From NCBI GenBank assembly GCA_963932465.1, contig OZ010791.1:618581800-618645799 (forward strand): a stretch of DNA of 64,000 bases, written 5' to 3'. This document shows, in pieces, positions 48,607 to 60,262 of this stretch. Within the stretch, counting starts at the first letter, position 1; every line of letters begins with the position of its first letter. Made by a program: the position numbers and the translations under genes. The stretch is from Maratus speciosus. Taxonomy: Eukaryota; Arthropoda; Arachnida; Araneae; Salticidae. The notes below the pieces were generated by a model. That model did no database searches. It saw only the letters and a program-made list of their open reading frames with translations, and was not told where the DNA came from.

Positions 48607-50293
48607 CAGCAGGGTTGGCGAACCTATGGCACGCGTGCCAGAGTTGGCACATAAGACAATTTCTCTGGCACGCGAAAAAAGAAATTTTATAATTATTATA
48701 CAGATAGCTTTTAATTTCTATTATAATGAATAAAATTTTGTTTCGTACGAACAGACTATCACAAATAATGCAATTATTTTTGCATGAAAAGAATTTTCTT
48801 TTCTTGTGATGTTATGCAGCGTTTGCGACATGTATTTTGCCTTTCTATATGATGTTATAAAGCTGTATTTTTCAAATTATTTTTTCAGACAGCCCATTCA
48901 GTAAGATGACAAATGGATCTCATATAACTATCAAAATATGAATCAGGTATAAAGCAGTCTCCATCGAACATACAACATCAAAAATCTCATCAGTAATTTA
49001 TTGCTACAAGTTTTAATGCAATTTGGATAATTATAACTAGATGTAGCATAAATAATAAGGTCAAGTATTTGTAAAATAAAATTTCGTATTTTTATTTCCT
49101 TATTATAGTGAAAATTATTACATAAACGAATCATATTTACGAATTAAAATTCCATTTATTTAATGGCTTATTTCATTATACAGAGTAATAGCAATAGCAT
49201 CTGATTTTTTAACTAGTGTTTTGTATAAATATCGTACTTTGCAAAATTATTTTATGTCAAAATGTGGCACGTTACACTTTTGATAGATGTTGTTGGAGAA
49301 TTTTTGGCACGCGCGTGTAAAAAGGTTCGCCAATCCTGCTCTACAGCAATGGTTCCCAACTTTTTTCCTCACCTGAAACCCTTGCTTTGGATTTTATTTA
49401 TATACGCCTAGCCCATTTTAAAATACTGCCCTTTCTGATACCGCTAAGGAAATTAGATATTTTAGTTAATATTCTTAGGCTTGTTAAATAATCAAACGAT
49501 AAAAATTACACTTTAAAATATTCATAAGCTTTTATTTTCTCTTATATGTTACAGTTTTTAACTTTTTTTATAATGGAAATTTTGACAGTGAAACATATTA
49601 AAACAGCTATAAAATAACTTTTAACGTCATTAACTTACAATGAAAGGTTACTAAAATTTATGCACTTTAAAATACAAGTGTTAAAAGTAGACTTTCATAA
49701 TTTAAATTTTATTCCGAGCTAGTGCTACAGAGCTGAATTTTCATGTTTTCATTTTTTTCAAACTTTGCATTTTATGTGTTTTCAGGCATTATCAATATTA
49801 TCCTCACGTACTACCAACTATTCTGCTACGCACCCCCAGGCGCTGTCAGGTTTTTCCAAATTTTATGTCTCCCGTACGCCTTGAATAAACTCACGTGCTT
49901 GGCGTACCCCCTATTTTTTAACTTAAGAAAATCATGAATAGAAAAGTGAAAACAAAGAAAACAACGAATGGGATGTGAATAAACTTAACTTTTATTTTAT
50001 ATTTAACATTTTCTTTACAGGTATCAAATTCTGTAAAAAGTGGTAAGTGCGCTTTTTCACTCTTGCCTTATTTATGTTATTTTGCTGAAAGTATATTATG
50101 TTATTTTGCTTGTAAGTCATCTCCAACACTTACTGTGTTATAAAATTTCGTTTTTAAAACCGGCAGTTGCGTTAAAAAAAAAAAAAAAAAAAAACTTTTG
50201 CTGATTCATTTAGCATACTCCACGTCGCATGCTGATTCTGAACACAGATTAGTCACATGCACTCTATAAACTGTTCGCGTACCACTCTTTGGG
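48607..50293. mobile_element. Older hAT-like element split by 48610-49338
   Basis: Once the inner element and one CTCTACAG are removed, CAGCAATGGTTCCCAAC (split between 48607 and 49347) forms a hAT-type left end. At the right, GCGTACCACTCTTTGGG is its decayed complement. ATACTCTA occurs outside both proposed ends (48599-48606, 50294-50301). The right terminus is too decayed for the boundary to be certain. About 950 bp without the insertion. Confidence 0.65.
48610..49338. mobile_element. hAT-like MITE with 8-bp target duplication CTCTACAG
   Basis: CTCTACAG at 48602-48609 and 49339-49346. Ends CAGGGTTGGCGAACCTATGG and AAAGGTTCGCCAATCCTG; TGGCACGCG-type words recur near both ends. 729 bp, no coding capacity. 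Its target appears to be the first bases of an older hAT-like element. Confidence 0.94.
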
Positions 50294-50306
50294 ATACTCT
50301 AATCTA

Positions 50307-50400
50307 TGCGAGTTAGGCTTTTATGTCAGTATAACAGGATCTTTAATCTCTGCTTTGGAAGCTGCAGGTGCAGGTTCTTTGACCGCAGAAATAAGGTTCT
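50307..50400. repeat. Segment shared with 48308-48398
   Basis: Diverged direct partner, with a small internal GCAGGTGCAGGT duplication. Confidence 0.75.
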
Positions 50401-50430
50401 ACTTCAGTGTAATGTTCCTTCAACAGTACA

Positions 50431-50626
50431 TGCATTGTAAAAAAAAAAAAAAAATCCGTTAAAATACAGAAATTGTACTGGCAATCGAGACGAGAGTACT
50501 ATTTCCGTATTTTAACGGAAAAGTTCCCAACCGTAAATTCCAGAAAAACGGAAATTTTTCTGGAATTTACGGGAAAAAATTTCTGTTAGAATACGGAAAT
50601 AGTACTGGCGCACAGTGTAAGATTTT
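50431..50626. mobile_element. Foldback element with CACTGTG/CATTGTA ends
   Basis: The left side has TTAAAATACAGAAATTGTACTG and its variants in tandem, the right side AATACGGAAATAGTACTGG and CGCACAGTGTAA. TTCCAGAAAAACGG/TTTTTCTGGAA is an internal hairpin. A 65-bp relative lies at 52720-52784. Confidence 0.65.
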
Positions 50627-50728
50627 GCGAATCTAGTGGGTCAAAATTCAATTTATGAAAATTATCGATATTAAAGTAATAAAATTGATCTTACTAGAGA
50701 TAAAATGGTTATGTATTATGAAAAAATA

Positions 50729-50890
50729 CAGTGAAACCTCCCTGTGAGACCACCTCTATTAAGCGACCACCTCCGTGAACGACCATTTTTTCATGGAACG
50801 AAATTTATTCCCATACGGTCAATACTAATTTTACCTCCATTCAGAGACCATCCTAGTTGGGCTCCCTCCATGAGCTACCAATTTCTTTGA
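50729..50890. mobile_element. Left end of another pogo-like element
   Basis: CAGTGAAACCTCCCTGTGAG after TA, with GACCACCT, GCGACCACCTCC and ACGACCA repeated, the same end design as the other pogo-like families. I found no matching right end. Confidence 0.6.
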
Positions 50891-52719
50891 AGAAAATTAA
50901 ACAAATTAACATTTTTTCCTGGTCGCTTGAAGAAGGTTTTATTACAAAAATAATTCCGGAAAGCGTATTATTCATCAAACTTCTAAACTAAGTTTAGATT
51001 TTTTTTTATTATTCAGGTGTTTTATGTGTTTAAACCCCTTTGTGCTTTTTTAGCCAATGAATTTAACTCTAATGGCAAATTAATGATCACGGTCAATAAA
51101 CTCTTCTGCCCTATTCCACTGCAGCATCCTTAAAAATCTTCCTTTTTCTATTTACTACATTAATATTATCTTGCTTCATTCATTTTTAGAGTTTTTAATA
51201 ATAATTCTCTTTTAAGTCTAAATCTTTAAATTATATTTTTTTTCGTTCTGCGATACTTCATTTTTCTTCAGATTTTCGGAACTACTATTTCTTTACATCA
51301 AATCTATAACCAATATGTAAGAGGCATTCCATAATTCTTAATTGTGAATGTTGTGCCTATAAGCCCCAAGGAAACTTGTGAGTATTATTCGTATATTATC
51401 GAATTCTTTTTAAGTTATTCATCACCTTGAATTTTCCGTTACAGACATTGCATTTTTAGTTGCTTTATTTGAAGATAGAATGCTGCACATTGTGCTATCT
51501 GTCACTGTGTCTTCAAATTTGTGCTCTATGTCATACGTGTGAACATTGAATTCTACTATAGTTAGTGCAAGATCTGTAAAGATTTAATTTCTTACAATTT
51601 CAAATTCTTCTGTTATTGAATGACCAGTTTCCACGATGAACTTAAACTTTATTTATCTAGAGTCGAAGTAGGTGACGGCTTTGGATTTACCCATTATAAA
51701 ATTTTGATCTTCTTCATTACAGCCCTTTTTTATATGACGAGTATCCGGCTTTTTGAACGACTTTTTAAAATGTCGTTGCTCTTTAAGGGCTTTCGGATTT
51801 ATTTTTTAACACATCCATAGCATCATTTTTTCCCAGATTGTCTCAGTTTTAAACACGTGGCGCGTGGTTATTCATCTGTTTTCTGGGAATAACGAATGCA
51901 ACTTTTGTCTTTTGATTTCGGTCCACTTAAATAATAATAATAAAAAATTTGATTGTCCAACCTTTTTCTGGTAGTAATTATTACTTCTGCCCTGTAAATA
52001 TATTTATTGTTAATATTCGAATCTGATCATCGCTTATTTTACTTCAAAAAACGTTCTTTAAGCGATGTCAGTTTCTCCATCTTTGATTACTGCCAATTAT
52101 AAATGAATGGATCAGCCGCTTAATCTGGTATAACGTAACAGATGAACAATGTTGAAGATTATATTTGCGTAATAAATAGTCTATCAGATATTTTTAGAAT
52201 TAACCGGGAATGATGATTCATGTCCAATAACATATTTTTTAAAATCTCATATAATTCTCTTTTCGAAATTTACACTTCCGTACCTGATAAAAAATTACTT
52301 ATATTCAAGAGTTGCAAATAGTGGCAGCTGAAATTGATTTTTTCTATATCTATATGCATACATAATTACAAAAAAATATATATTACAATGTACCGGTGTG
52401 TACAAAATTTTTGGCAGCTTTTTAAAATTTATCATATGCTATTAAATTTTCAAATAATTTTTATATTGACTTAAAAAATTATTTTTTAAATGTAACACTT
52501 CTAAATAACTATTGTAACTGTAAAATACAAAGTATCTACATTGTTGTAAAGATTCCATACTATCATTAAAAAAATATTTACAAAATAAGTATTTTTTTAG
52601 CCAAAAAATATCAATGGCAATTACAACTACAGAATCGCCATTCTAAAAAGGTTTCTAAAAGTGAAATTATTGCTAGTCGATTTTTGGACTTTTTTTCCCG
52701 CTAGATTTCCAAAATCTTA
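50891..52719. other. No gene recognised
   Basis: AT-rich, no long open frame, no clear repeat ends. Confidence 0.6.
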
Positions 52720-52784
52720 CACTGTGTGGCTTCTCGATTGCCAGTACAATTTCCGTATTTTAGTGAAATTTTTTTTTTACAGTG
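52720..52784. mobile_element. 65-bp mini-element, CACTGTG...TACAGTG
   Basis: CACTGTGTGGCTTCTC at the left, TTTTTTTTTACAGTG at the right, with GCCAGTACAATTTCCGTATTT in the middle (21 bases at 52739-52759 shared with the foldback at 50431). The smallest inverted-end unit in the window. Confidence 0.6.
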
Positions 52785-52789
52785 TGGGG

Positions 52790-54105
52790 TTTTGGACCCG
52801 AGCCGGCCCGGCCCGTGTAAAAATCAATTCAGGGCCGCTCCGGCTCGACTCAGTTTTAGCAAAAAATTCCAATTTTTCTTGACATACAATTAAGATTCTT
52901 TTAACAAATACTGCATACCTATTTGTGGGAAAATTTTACAGTATATTTTAGATTATGTTTTCGTAAGACACAAAATACACAATAGCAGCATTATTGATTA
53001 CTTATACACTTTTATTCAAATAAAGATTCGTTAAAAAATTAATGAAGTTTAGAATAAAACAGATAAAGAAAGTTTAAAACATCATAACTTTTGAAGCTGT
53101 AAAATAAAAAGTAGATTTTTGAAAGTTTTTCTCTGTATTTTATTAAGGCTTAAATTTTCGTAATTTATTAAGGCTCAAATTTTATCAAATCCAAAGAAGC
53201 TACTTTCTGACACGTTTCTGAATTCATTTTGGTTCGGAAACGCATGAAATTGGCAGCTGTTCTTATTCAGAAACTATGTAATCAAATAGCGTTTTTCATT
53301 TTTTGGATAATATCTTTCAGAAAGTACAGTCAAAGTTGGCGTTTTGAATCGATTTTTGGATGCGATAGCACGGGAAAGAAAAACAAAAACAAAACATGTC
53401 GTCACGTGACAAGAATCACTGATAACTCGGTAAGTAATTTATTTATGAAACAATAGAAAACGCTTCCGATTCCAAATCGCTTTAATAATCAGGTTTGTCA
53501 ATTTTATACGTTATAGTTAAAAAATGGGTCCGAAAGTTTCGCGTTGTTGAGTAGGAATTTGAGAACCACCTTTAAGGTATATTCCCCATTATTTCGTAAA
53601 CAGAAATTCATTATTGCTATTACTATTTTTACAAAACATATTGCCTGCCCGATACCTGCTGACAACAATTATCTCCAGTTTCGGCTGGGTTCGACTTAGT
53701 AGCAAAAAATATAAGCCTGGTTTCAGCCCGGCCCGAGTCTGCTGAAAAAGAAAGTCCGGTCTCAGACATGATGCAACTGTCCGATGCCGATTTCTATCCT
53801 GGACATGTTATACTTCCTTAGTTGATGTTGTCAAACTAGCTCGTGCAGCACATTTATACATATTCCTTGCGATAAAGTCATATTCATTGAAATTGTTTCA
53901 TATTTTATCGGAGTCGTTTAAATTTTTTGCAACGGGCCGGTCAGTCCGTTTATTTTTTTCTGTCCCGTTTATTTTGTTTATCGGTTCGGTCCAGCTCGAC
54001 CCGTTAAAAAAATTGTCCTAAATTTGCCGGCCCTGTCCGTTTGAAAATTTGTCTTCATTTTGCTGGGTACGGACCTCGGACCAAACCCGGGCCGTGCAGA
54101 TCTCT
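52790..54105. mobile_element. Degenerate element(s) rich in CCCGGCCCG words
   Basis: GC-rich blocks (GAGCCGGCCCGGCCCG near 52800, CAGCCCGGCCCGAG near 53730, CGGGCCGTGCAGATCTCTA near 54095) stand out from AT-rich filler. The right end matches the hAT-like family of 47017/56400, but I could not place a left end. The stretch 53200-53560 is itself a repeat shared with 58850-59470. Confidence 0.5.
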
Positions 54106-54640
54106 ACCTGAAATACATAAATATTTGCTTAATATGTGAACTAAGGGCCAAAATTAGACACCGACCAAAATGTTAAATCGCCTGCTTCACTTGAAAACAT
54201 GCTTTCATTCATTCGTATTCTTCCTTAACAAAATGAATTTTTTTTATAAAAATAAATATTACATTTCGATCTCTCATTAAATTTCGTATGTTAGGAATCA
54301 TGTTTTATATTTCATTAATAGTCTATTGATAACAAAATTATATGTAGTAGAAGTTACGAAATCCTAATTCCAAGGCTGCCACAGGCGACTTTTTTTTATA
54401 TTCTATTTGCCCGACTATTCTAAGAAAATAATTTTTGTAGTATATTTTTCTTGCAGATGTTGTCAAAGTGTATGTTAATTTTTTTTGTGTAAAATAAATG
54501 GTGCGAGATAGAATTAAAAAAATATTCGCTTGTGGTAGCCTTGTAATTCGCACTACTGTGGAGTCCTTGTGAGCTAATATGCCGAGAAACGATGTTCGGG
54601 AAGATGTCAAAGATTGAGAAATGATGTACTAGAAATATTT

Positions 54641-55080
54641 GTTTATGCGTTGAAAGCAAGGAACCACAGAAATATTTATTTGTTTATGCGTTGAAAGCAA
54701 GGAACCACCTTAGGAATATTTATTTATTTGTTTATGCGTTGAAAGCAAGGAACCGCCTTAGTTAGAAATATTTGTTTTTTTTTTGTTTATGCGTTGAAAG
54801 GAATGAACCACATTAGTTAGGAATATTTATTTATTTGTTTATGCGTTGAAAGCAAGGAACCAACTTAGTTAAAAATATTTATATACTTGTTTATGCGTTG
54901 AAAGCAAGGAACCACCTTAGTTAGAAATATATATTTATTTGTTTATGCTTGGAAAGCAAGGAACCACCTTAGTTAGAAATGTTTATTTATTTGTTTATAC
55001 GTTGAAAGCAAGGAACCACCTTAGTTAGAAATATTTATTTATTTGTTTATTCGTTGAAAGCAAGGAAACGTCTTAATTAA
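54641..55080. repeat. 52-bp tandem repeat, nine units
   Basis: GTTTATGCGTTGAAAGCAAG recurs at 54641, 54682, 54730, 54785, 54837, 54889, 54941, 54993 and 55045; the last six steps are about 52 bp. A tenth unit lies at 55675-55730, beyond an insertion. Confidence 0.92.
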
Positions 55081-55670
55081 AATAATAAAACGTTGTAAAA
55101 AAATCACCATAAAATAAAACAATACATACGCGTTAATACAACAATAGGACGCGTTTCGAGCTAAGAATATTAAGAGATCGTCATCAGCTAAAGTAAACAC
55201 GTGTCCGCAAGGGGACAAGGTCAAAAATGAACTGAAAGGTAGAGAGCAGAGCTTGCAAGGAATGCGACAGGTGGCGCTAGCTGAAAAAGGCACATGCAGA
55301 AGACGAAAATGTTGCCAAAATGATAGAAGAGAAATTGATAGGGAAAAAATCGAAATAAAAGAAATAAACAAAAATAAAATAAAATAAAATAAAAGAAGTA
55401 AATTAAAATATATATAAATATAAATAATAAAAAAATATAAAAGAATAAAACAAGAAAAACCAAAAGATCCTTTAAAAAATAAAATAAAATAAAAAGAAAA
55501 GAAAAGAAACAAGAGAAGAGGGAAAAGAATTACAAAAGTAATTTCCGAGCTGGAGAGAGGAAAGGAGATGATGAGAGATCATTGACAAGATTATCAGAAT
55601 TTTTAGAAATAAAATATGCTTCATGAAAATTCAAGTGAGAGGGAGAGGCAGGGGAAGAAATAATTTAAAT
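55081..55670. mobile_element. ~590-bp insertion in the 52-bp array
   Basis: Unrelated sequence separates units nine and ten of the array. It contains GACGCGTTTCGAGC ... ATCGTCATCAGC, a stem-like motif also seen in variant form near 23965 and 39330, and a long purine-rich AAATAAAATAAAA run on the + strand. No target duplication or inverted end was resolved. Confidence 0.6.
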
Positions 55671-56399
55671 TAGAAATATTCTTAGTTAGAAATATTTAAT
55701 TATTTGTTTATGCGTTGAAAGCAAGCAAAATTTTGGGCATTCCATTCGCGAATATTCTGGAACGATGACTACGGTTGTCTCTTGAATTTACTTTGCTTAT
55801 TCTTTTTAATTCCGAATTTGTCATTTTATGCATCTTCTCGTCATGTCGTTCTAGGTCAGGAAGTCTTTCTTCCTGAGATATCTTCCAACAGGAAGAAAGC
55901 CGTGTTCCTATTCCAAGTAAATAAAGAAACGTACACTTTCAAGTTTGATAAAAGTGGTGTCGTCGTCTAAATGCGGAAACAAAAATTCAAACATTAATAT
56001 GCAAAATGGCAGAAAAAAATATATGAGAATCGACACTTAATTTTTTTTCCAAAATAATTTTAATTTAATTGGTCTGATGTTAGAGATTTTGTAAGAGATA
56101 CGATTTTTCTTAAAAGCTTCACTTTTTCAGACTTAGGAAACTCGAACAGCAAAAGGAAGGAAAAAAGATAATGTTTGACGCGTTGCATACTAATTGGGAT
56201 CTTTATAGTTTTCAAGAAATGCTTTTCTGATATAGTGTGAACAAAATATCGCATGAAAAAGAAAACATTATTTTTATAACTGATTCGTAAAAAAATGCTA
56301 CAAGAGGAAACAAAATCATTGTTTATTTAAAGTTTGTCTGTGTTAGACAAGTTGCCAAGTTGTTTAACTTAAGCAAGCATTATGTAGAAAATCTCAGGC

Positions 56400-56877
56400 T
56401 AGAGCCCTGCATCGGGTGAGGTAATCAGATTTTACCAGAATTCAACCCGACTCTTGGTTCGGGTTAACACAATTTTTCTTTCGTTTGTTAAATGTTTATG
56501 GTTCGGGTTGGTTTCCGATTGAGTTTCGAATCTTCCGGGTCGGATTTTTAAAAATGAAGTCTTGAATATTTTTCAAATGCAAAAAACTATATATTTAAAT
56601 ATTAATAAGTGTATATGTGTTAATTTTTTCCTGCAAAAAAATAATAAAATTTAGAAATAAATAAAGTACATTTTACATAAGCGATATAATTGTAGACTAT
56701 TTTTTAATAATTGTATTTAAATATAGATTAATTTTTATTCACTTCGGGTTCGTGTTTAGTTCTAAATGATTAACAAACATTTTTTTTTTTTTTTTTTTTT
56801 TTGTCGGTTTCGGTTTGACGTTAAGCTGAAATTTTGGTTGCGGGTCGGTTAGAACCTGACTTGTGCAGGACTCTTTA
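56400..56877. mobile_element. hAT-like element with TTCGGGTT words
   Basis: Ends TAGAGCCCTGCATCGGG and TGCAGGACTCTTTA, with TCTCAGGC/GCTCAGGT outside (6 of 8 match). Inside, GGTTCGGGTT, CCGGGTCGGATTTTT and GCGGGTCGGTT recur. Related by this vocabulary to 47017-47516 and 52790-54105. Confidence 0.68.
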
Positions 56878-57361
56878 GCTCAGGTTAGGGAAGACATGTG
56901 CTTTGCCTCAAAATTTCCTTCCTGTTGTGCGAATTCGGATTAAAAACTTGTGAACTCTGATTTTCTGAAATAAATGTAAAAATATCTCTAATATTTTTAG
57001 TCTAAATGCCAGCGAGACCTCTTCTAACATTTCTCATTTTTCTCTCTGCTGTATCTTTGAAGTTTTAAACTTAAATTTCAAATATTTAACCCTTAAATGC
57101 GTGATTTTTTATTTTGTTTCGAAATAATTATATATGATACTCTGAAAGGTTTATAATACAGGAAAAATAATGAAAAAAATCGGAGATATATTTTTCATAT
57201 AATACGTCAATCTTTTCTTCAGTTGCACATCTGCAATACAAGTAAAAACTTGTGTCGTGTGGTTGTCATACGCTAAAATAATGCAAATTAGTAAATACTT
57301 TAATAAGTATGTCTCCAAATACCTTATTTTATACAATTATTTATTTTATAAAACTTAACCT

Positions 57362-57621
57362 TTAACCCTTTAATTCCCATGATAGAATACGTTCTAGAAA
57401 TTACGTAGTTCAGAGAATCTGACTTTACACCAGAAAGTTTCAATGGTTAATTTCGCTTTATTTAAATACGGAATGTCTGTTTTTTTTTTTTTTTAATTAA
57501 AGCAAATATTGCTATTTTAATTTTCTGGTGTGAATCAGGTATATGCGAATAAAAAAAATAATCTATTAATTTCAAAACAGTGTTGTTTGCATATATGCAA
57601 ATATGCGCACTAAAGGGTTAA
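57362..57621. mobile_element. TTAA-flanked MITE, 260 bp
   Basis: TTAACCCTTTAATTCCCAT at the left and ATGCGCACTAAAGGGTTAA at the right. A solitary TTAACCCTTAAATGCG just upstream (57087) may be a decayed end of a related element. Confidence 0.7.
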
Positions 57622-57732
57622 CTTCAGTTTTCCAAGAATATTTATCCTGAACATTTTCTTTTTCTCTTTATGTTCCTTATTTAGCATGATTATACTTTGT
57701 ATTTTCATAGCTGTAAATCTGTGTCAGTAAAT

Positions 57733-57885
57733 TGAGGAGTTTTTTATTCAAAATATTCGCCACATTTTTCCGACTAGTCATCTTCCCTTTATTTAATTTC
57801 GAAATGCCTATCATTAAATAATGGCAAATTTTTTATTCTGAAATAGTGGTAGATATTTTGAATAAAAAAATTCCCCAACTCGGCA
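57733..57885. repeat. Foldback built on TTTTATTCAAAATATTC
   Basis: GGAGTTTTTTATTCAAAATA at the left and its complement TATTTTGAATAAAAAAATTC at the right; ATTTCGAAATGCC near the centre. The right arm also resembles 24020-24060. Confidence 0.75.
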
Positions 57886-58359
57886 GCAAATCTTCCGGCT
57901 TTTTTTCCAAGTCTAATAAGAATGTCTGACGTTTGGCATCCACCATAGTGGAGAAATCTTTGAGTTGCTATAGCAACTATGGCTGTAGCCTCGAATGATC
58001 CATATTGTACACATAAACAGATATTACAACCAGGACACAACAATTTTTATTTTTCGATAGATTTCGTATGAAATACTACCTACTGGCGTCGTTCCTATGT
58101 TGGAATTTCTGAAAATGTTTTGCAGATCTACACCGATCATGACCCCTAGAGCCCAAAACCACCCTCAGTAAAAAACTTTATCTATCTATCTATCTATCTG
58201 TCTATGTATATATATCACTTTCTTCTGGACACGATAAATTCCACAATTCTGCACCAATCTCTTCCAAACTGATGCATAAAATCTCGGTCAAGTTCGTTAA
58301 TGGGCAAAATCGGACCAAGGGGATGGAAATAGGGAGGGGTTTTGTGGAAACCGAAACCC

Positions 58360-58627
58360 CCCCCATAACTTCTTAATTTTTGTACATATCAAATCAGTTT
58401 AAAGTTTTTAATTACTTCTAAAAATAGGGCCAAAAATTTATGTATCACAGATTTTTGATAAAGTTAAAAATGGGCTCAAGGGGCGCAAAAAATAGGGTTT
58501 TTGGGAGAAAAAAATTCATAACTTCGTCAATTCTCAAGATATCAAATCCAATTAATTTTATCATGAATCTCCTTAACATTATCTACAACTTTTATATTCA
58601 CAAGTTTTTGATAGCGCCAATTCGTAC

Positions 58628-58660
<33 letters not shown>

Positions 58661-58830
58661 GAAAACAAAAAGGGCGTTTGAAGAAGAAAAAAATCCATAA
58701 CTCCGTCAATTCAAAAGATATAGAATCCCCATGAATTTATCATATATCTTTTTAATATTGTCTACTACATCTATATAGACAAGTTTTGGATAGGACCAAT
58801 TCTTACAGCAAAAACAAATTAAAAATACAT
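58360..58830. repeat. ~190-bp tandem repeat, about three diverged units
   Basis: CATAACTTCGTCAATTC / CATAACTCCGTCAATTC, ATTTATCATAT-type and ACAAGTTTTTGATAGCGCC / ACAAGTTTTGGATAGGACC recur. A poly-A tract (58629-58659) lies inside. TCTA microsatellite at 58178-58206 upstream. Confidence 0.75.
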
Positions 58831-58849
58831 AGCGGTTGAAGAAAAAAAT

Positions 58850-59290
58850 CATCTTAGTAAGGGTGTATTTAAATCCAAACTGCTTATTTTCTGATTCATT
58901 TTTTAATTCATTTTTGCTCTCAAAAGCTTCCAATTGGTACCTTTTCTTACTCAGAAACTATATAATGTATCGTAATGGTCATTTTTTTGATAGAGGCGGA
59001 ATATATTTTAAAACATGCTGTCAAAGTGGGCCTTTTGAACCGAATTTCTCGAAACGGATTGTGTTGGACAAATCATCGTATTAAGGGAGTATTCAAATCC
59101 AAACTGCTTATTTTCTGACTCATTTTTAAATTCATTTTTGCTCTCAAACGCATCCATTTGGTAGATTCGCTTATTCAGAAACTATGTAATGTACCGTAAT
59201 GATCGATTTTTTGACAGAGGCAGAATATATTTCAAAAAAATGATGTCAAAGTGGGCATTTTGAACGGAATTTTCCGAAGCGATTGTGTTA
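58850..59290. repeat. ~230-bp tandem duplication, related to 53200-53560
   Basis: AAATCCAAACTGCTTATTTT, TTCAGAAACTATGTAATG and GTCAAAGTGGGC occur in both units; a more diverged unit is at 53200-53460. Confidence 0.8.
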
Positions 59291-60262
59291 GAAACGAAAA
59301 ATATTGTCTTACTGAGAAAATAATTGTTTATATATCAAGTTTTAATTAATTGAACGAAAATTAAAACACAGGTCGCTTATAAATCTCTTCAAAAATCACG
59401 TCAATAAGTTTCATATTTTCCTATTAAAAATGAATCTGGAGTTATGCCAGAAAATTTCGAGTTGTTGAGCATGGAAAAGTATTTTTTTTTTTAATACCGT
59501 CCTAATATGATTCTGATAAAACCAGTTATTATATAAAAATGAAATAAAAACTCGTCAAAAGCGGCCAGATAAAATTGTTAAAGTAAGTTTATCTCTAATC
59601 ATGATTTGGTTTTTGTTTGTGAAATTAGTATACTTAATTTCGAAATCTACCTCCGCCTGTAGGCCGGGCCGGCAGGGATTTTTTTTAATTTACATATCTT
59701 CTTCTTTTTTCTTGTTCTGTATACAAGTGGACAAACGACGTACAGTGGCTCTATATAACGAACGCAATTACATCCTTGCCTTACCCGGGCTCTCAGCGTG
59801 GCAGGGTTCTTCACTACTGACCATGCCACCATGTCGGCAATAAGCATGTTTGAACCAGAAAATTTATTTAATAATATTTATCTTTTTTCCATGCAGTACT
59901 TATTTGATCCCATTTTTTAAGTAAAATATGTGATTCGACATGTCTTTATTGGACTTTAACCTTGCGTTAGTTGCATGTACCTCTGTGATACAAGCTATTG
60001 TTTTCCTTCTGTAAGTATTGAATGCATTATCAGGTTTGAGAACAACTTTGCCGGTGAAGAATTTACATCACTGGGAGAAAAGTAGAGGGAGCCACGTGTT
60101 CCCAATTTACTTGGTTCAAAATTTTCACGAGAAAAATGTTATGTATCACAAAGAAAGAGATATGCGCCTAACGCTGGGTTTATAAAATAGAAAGGTTGGC
60201 AGATATGCATTTTATTTTTATAATTTTTCAATCTCCATCTAAAATTTTTTATTTAATTTCAG
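59291..60262 (+). other. Intron or flank upstream of the KLF exon
   Basis: Ends in ATTTAATTTCAG, the acceptor of the KLF exon. A G+C-richer block at 59640-59840 (GGCCGGGCCGGCAGG; ACAGTGGCTCTATATAACG) has no recognisable coding content. I could not find the preceding KLF exon. Confidence 0.6.

Noticed and set aside
55039..55512. 157-codon minus-strand open frame rich in Phe, Leu and Ile, membrane-protein-like
   Set aside because: It is produced by the complement of AAATAAAATAAAA runs inside a repeat insertion. The apparent membrane segments are a composition effect.
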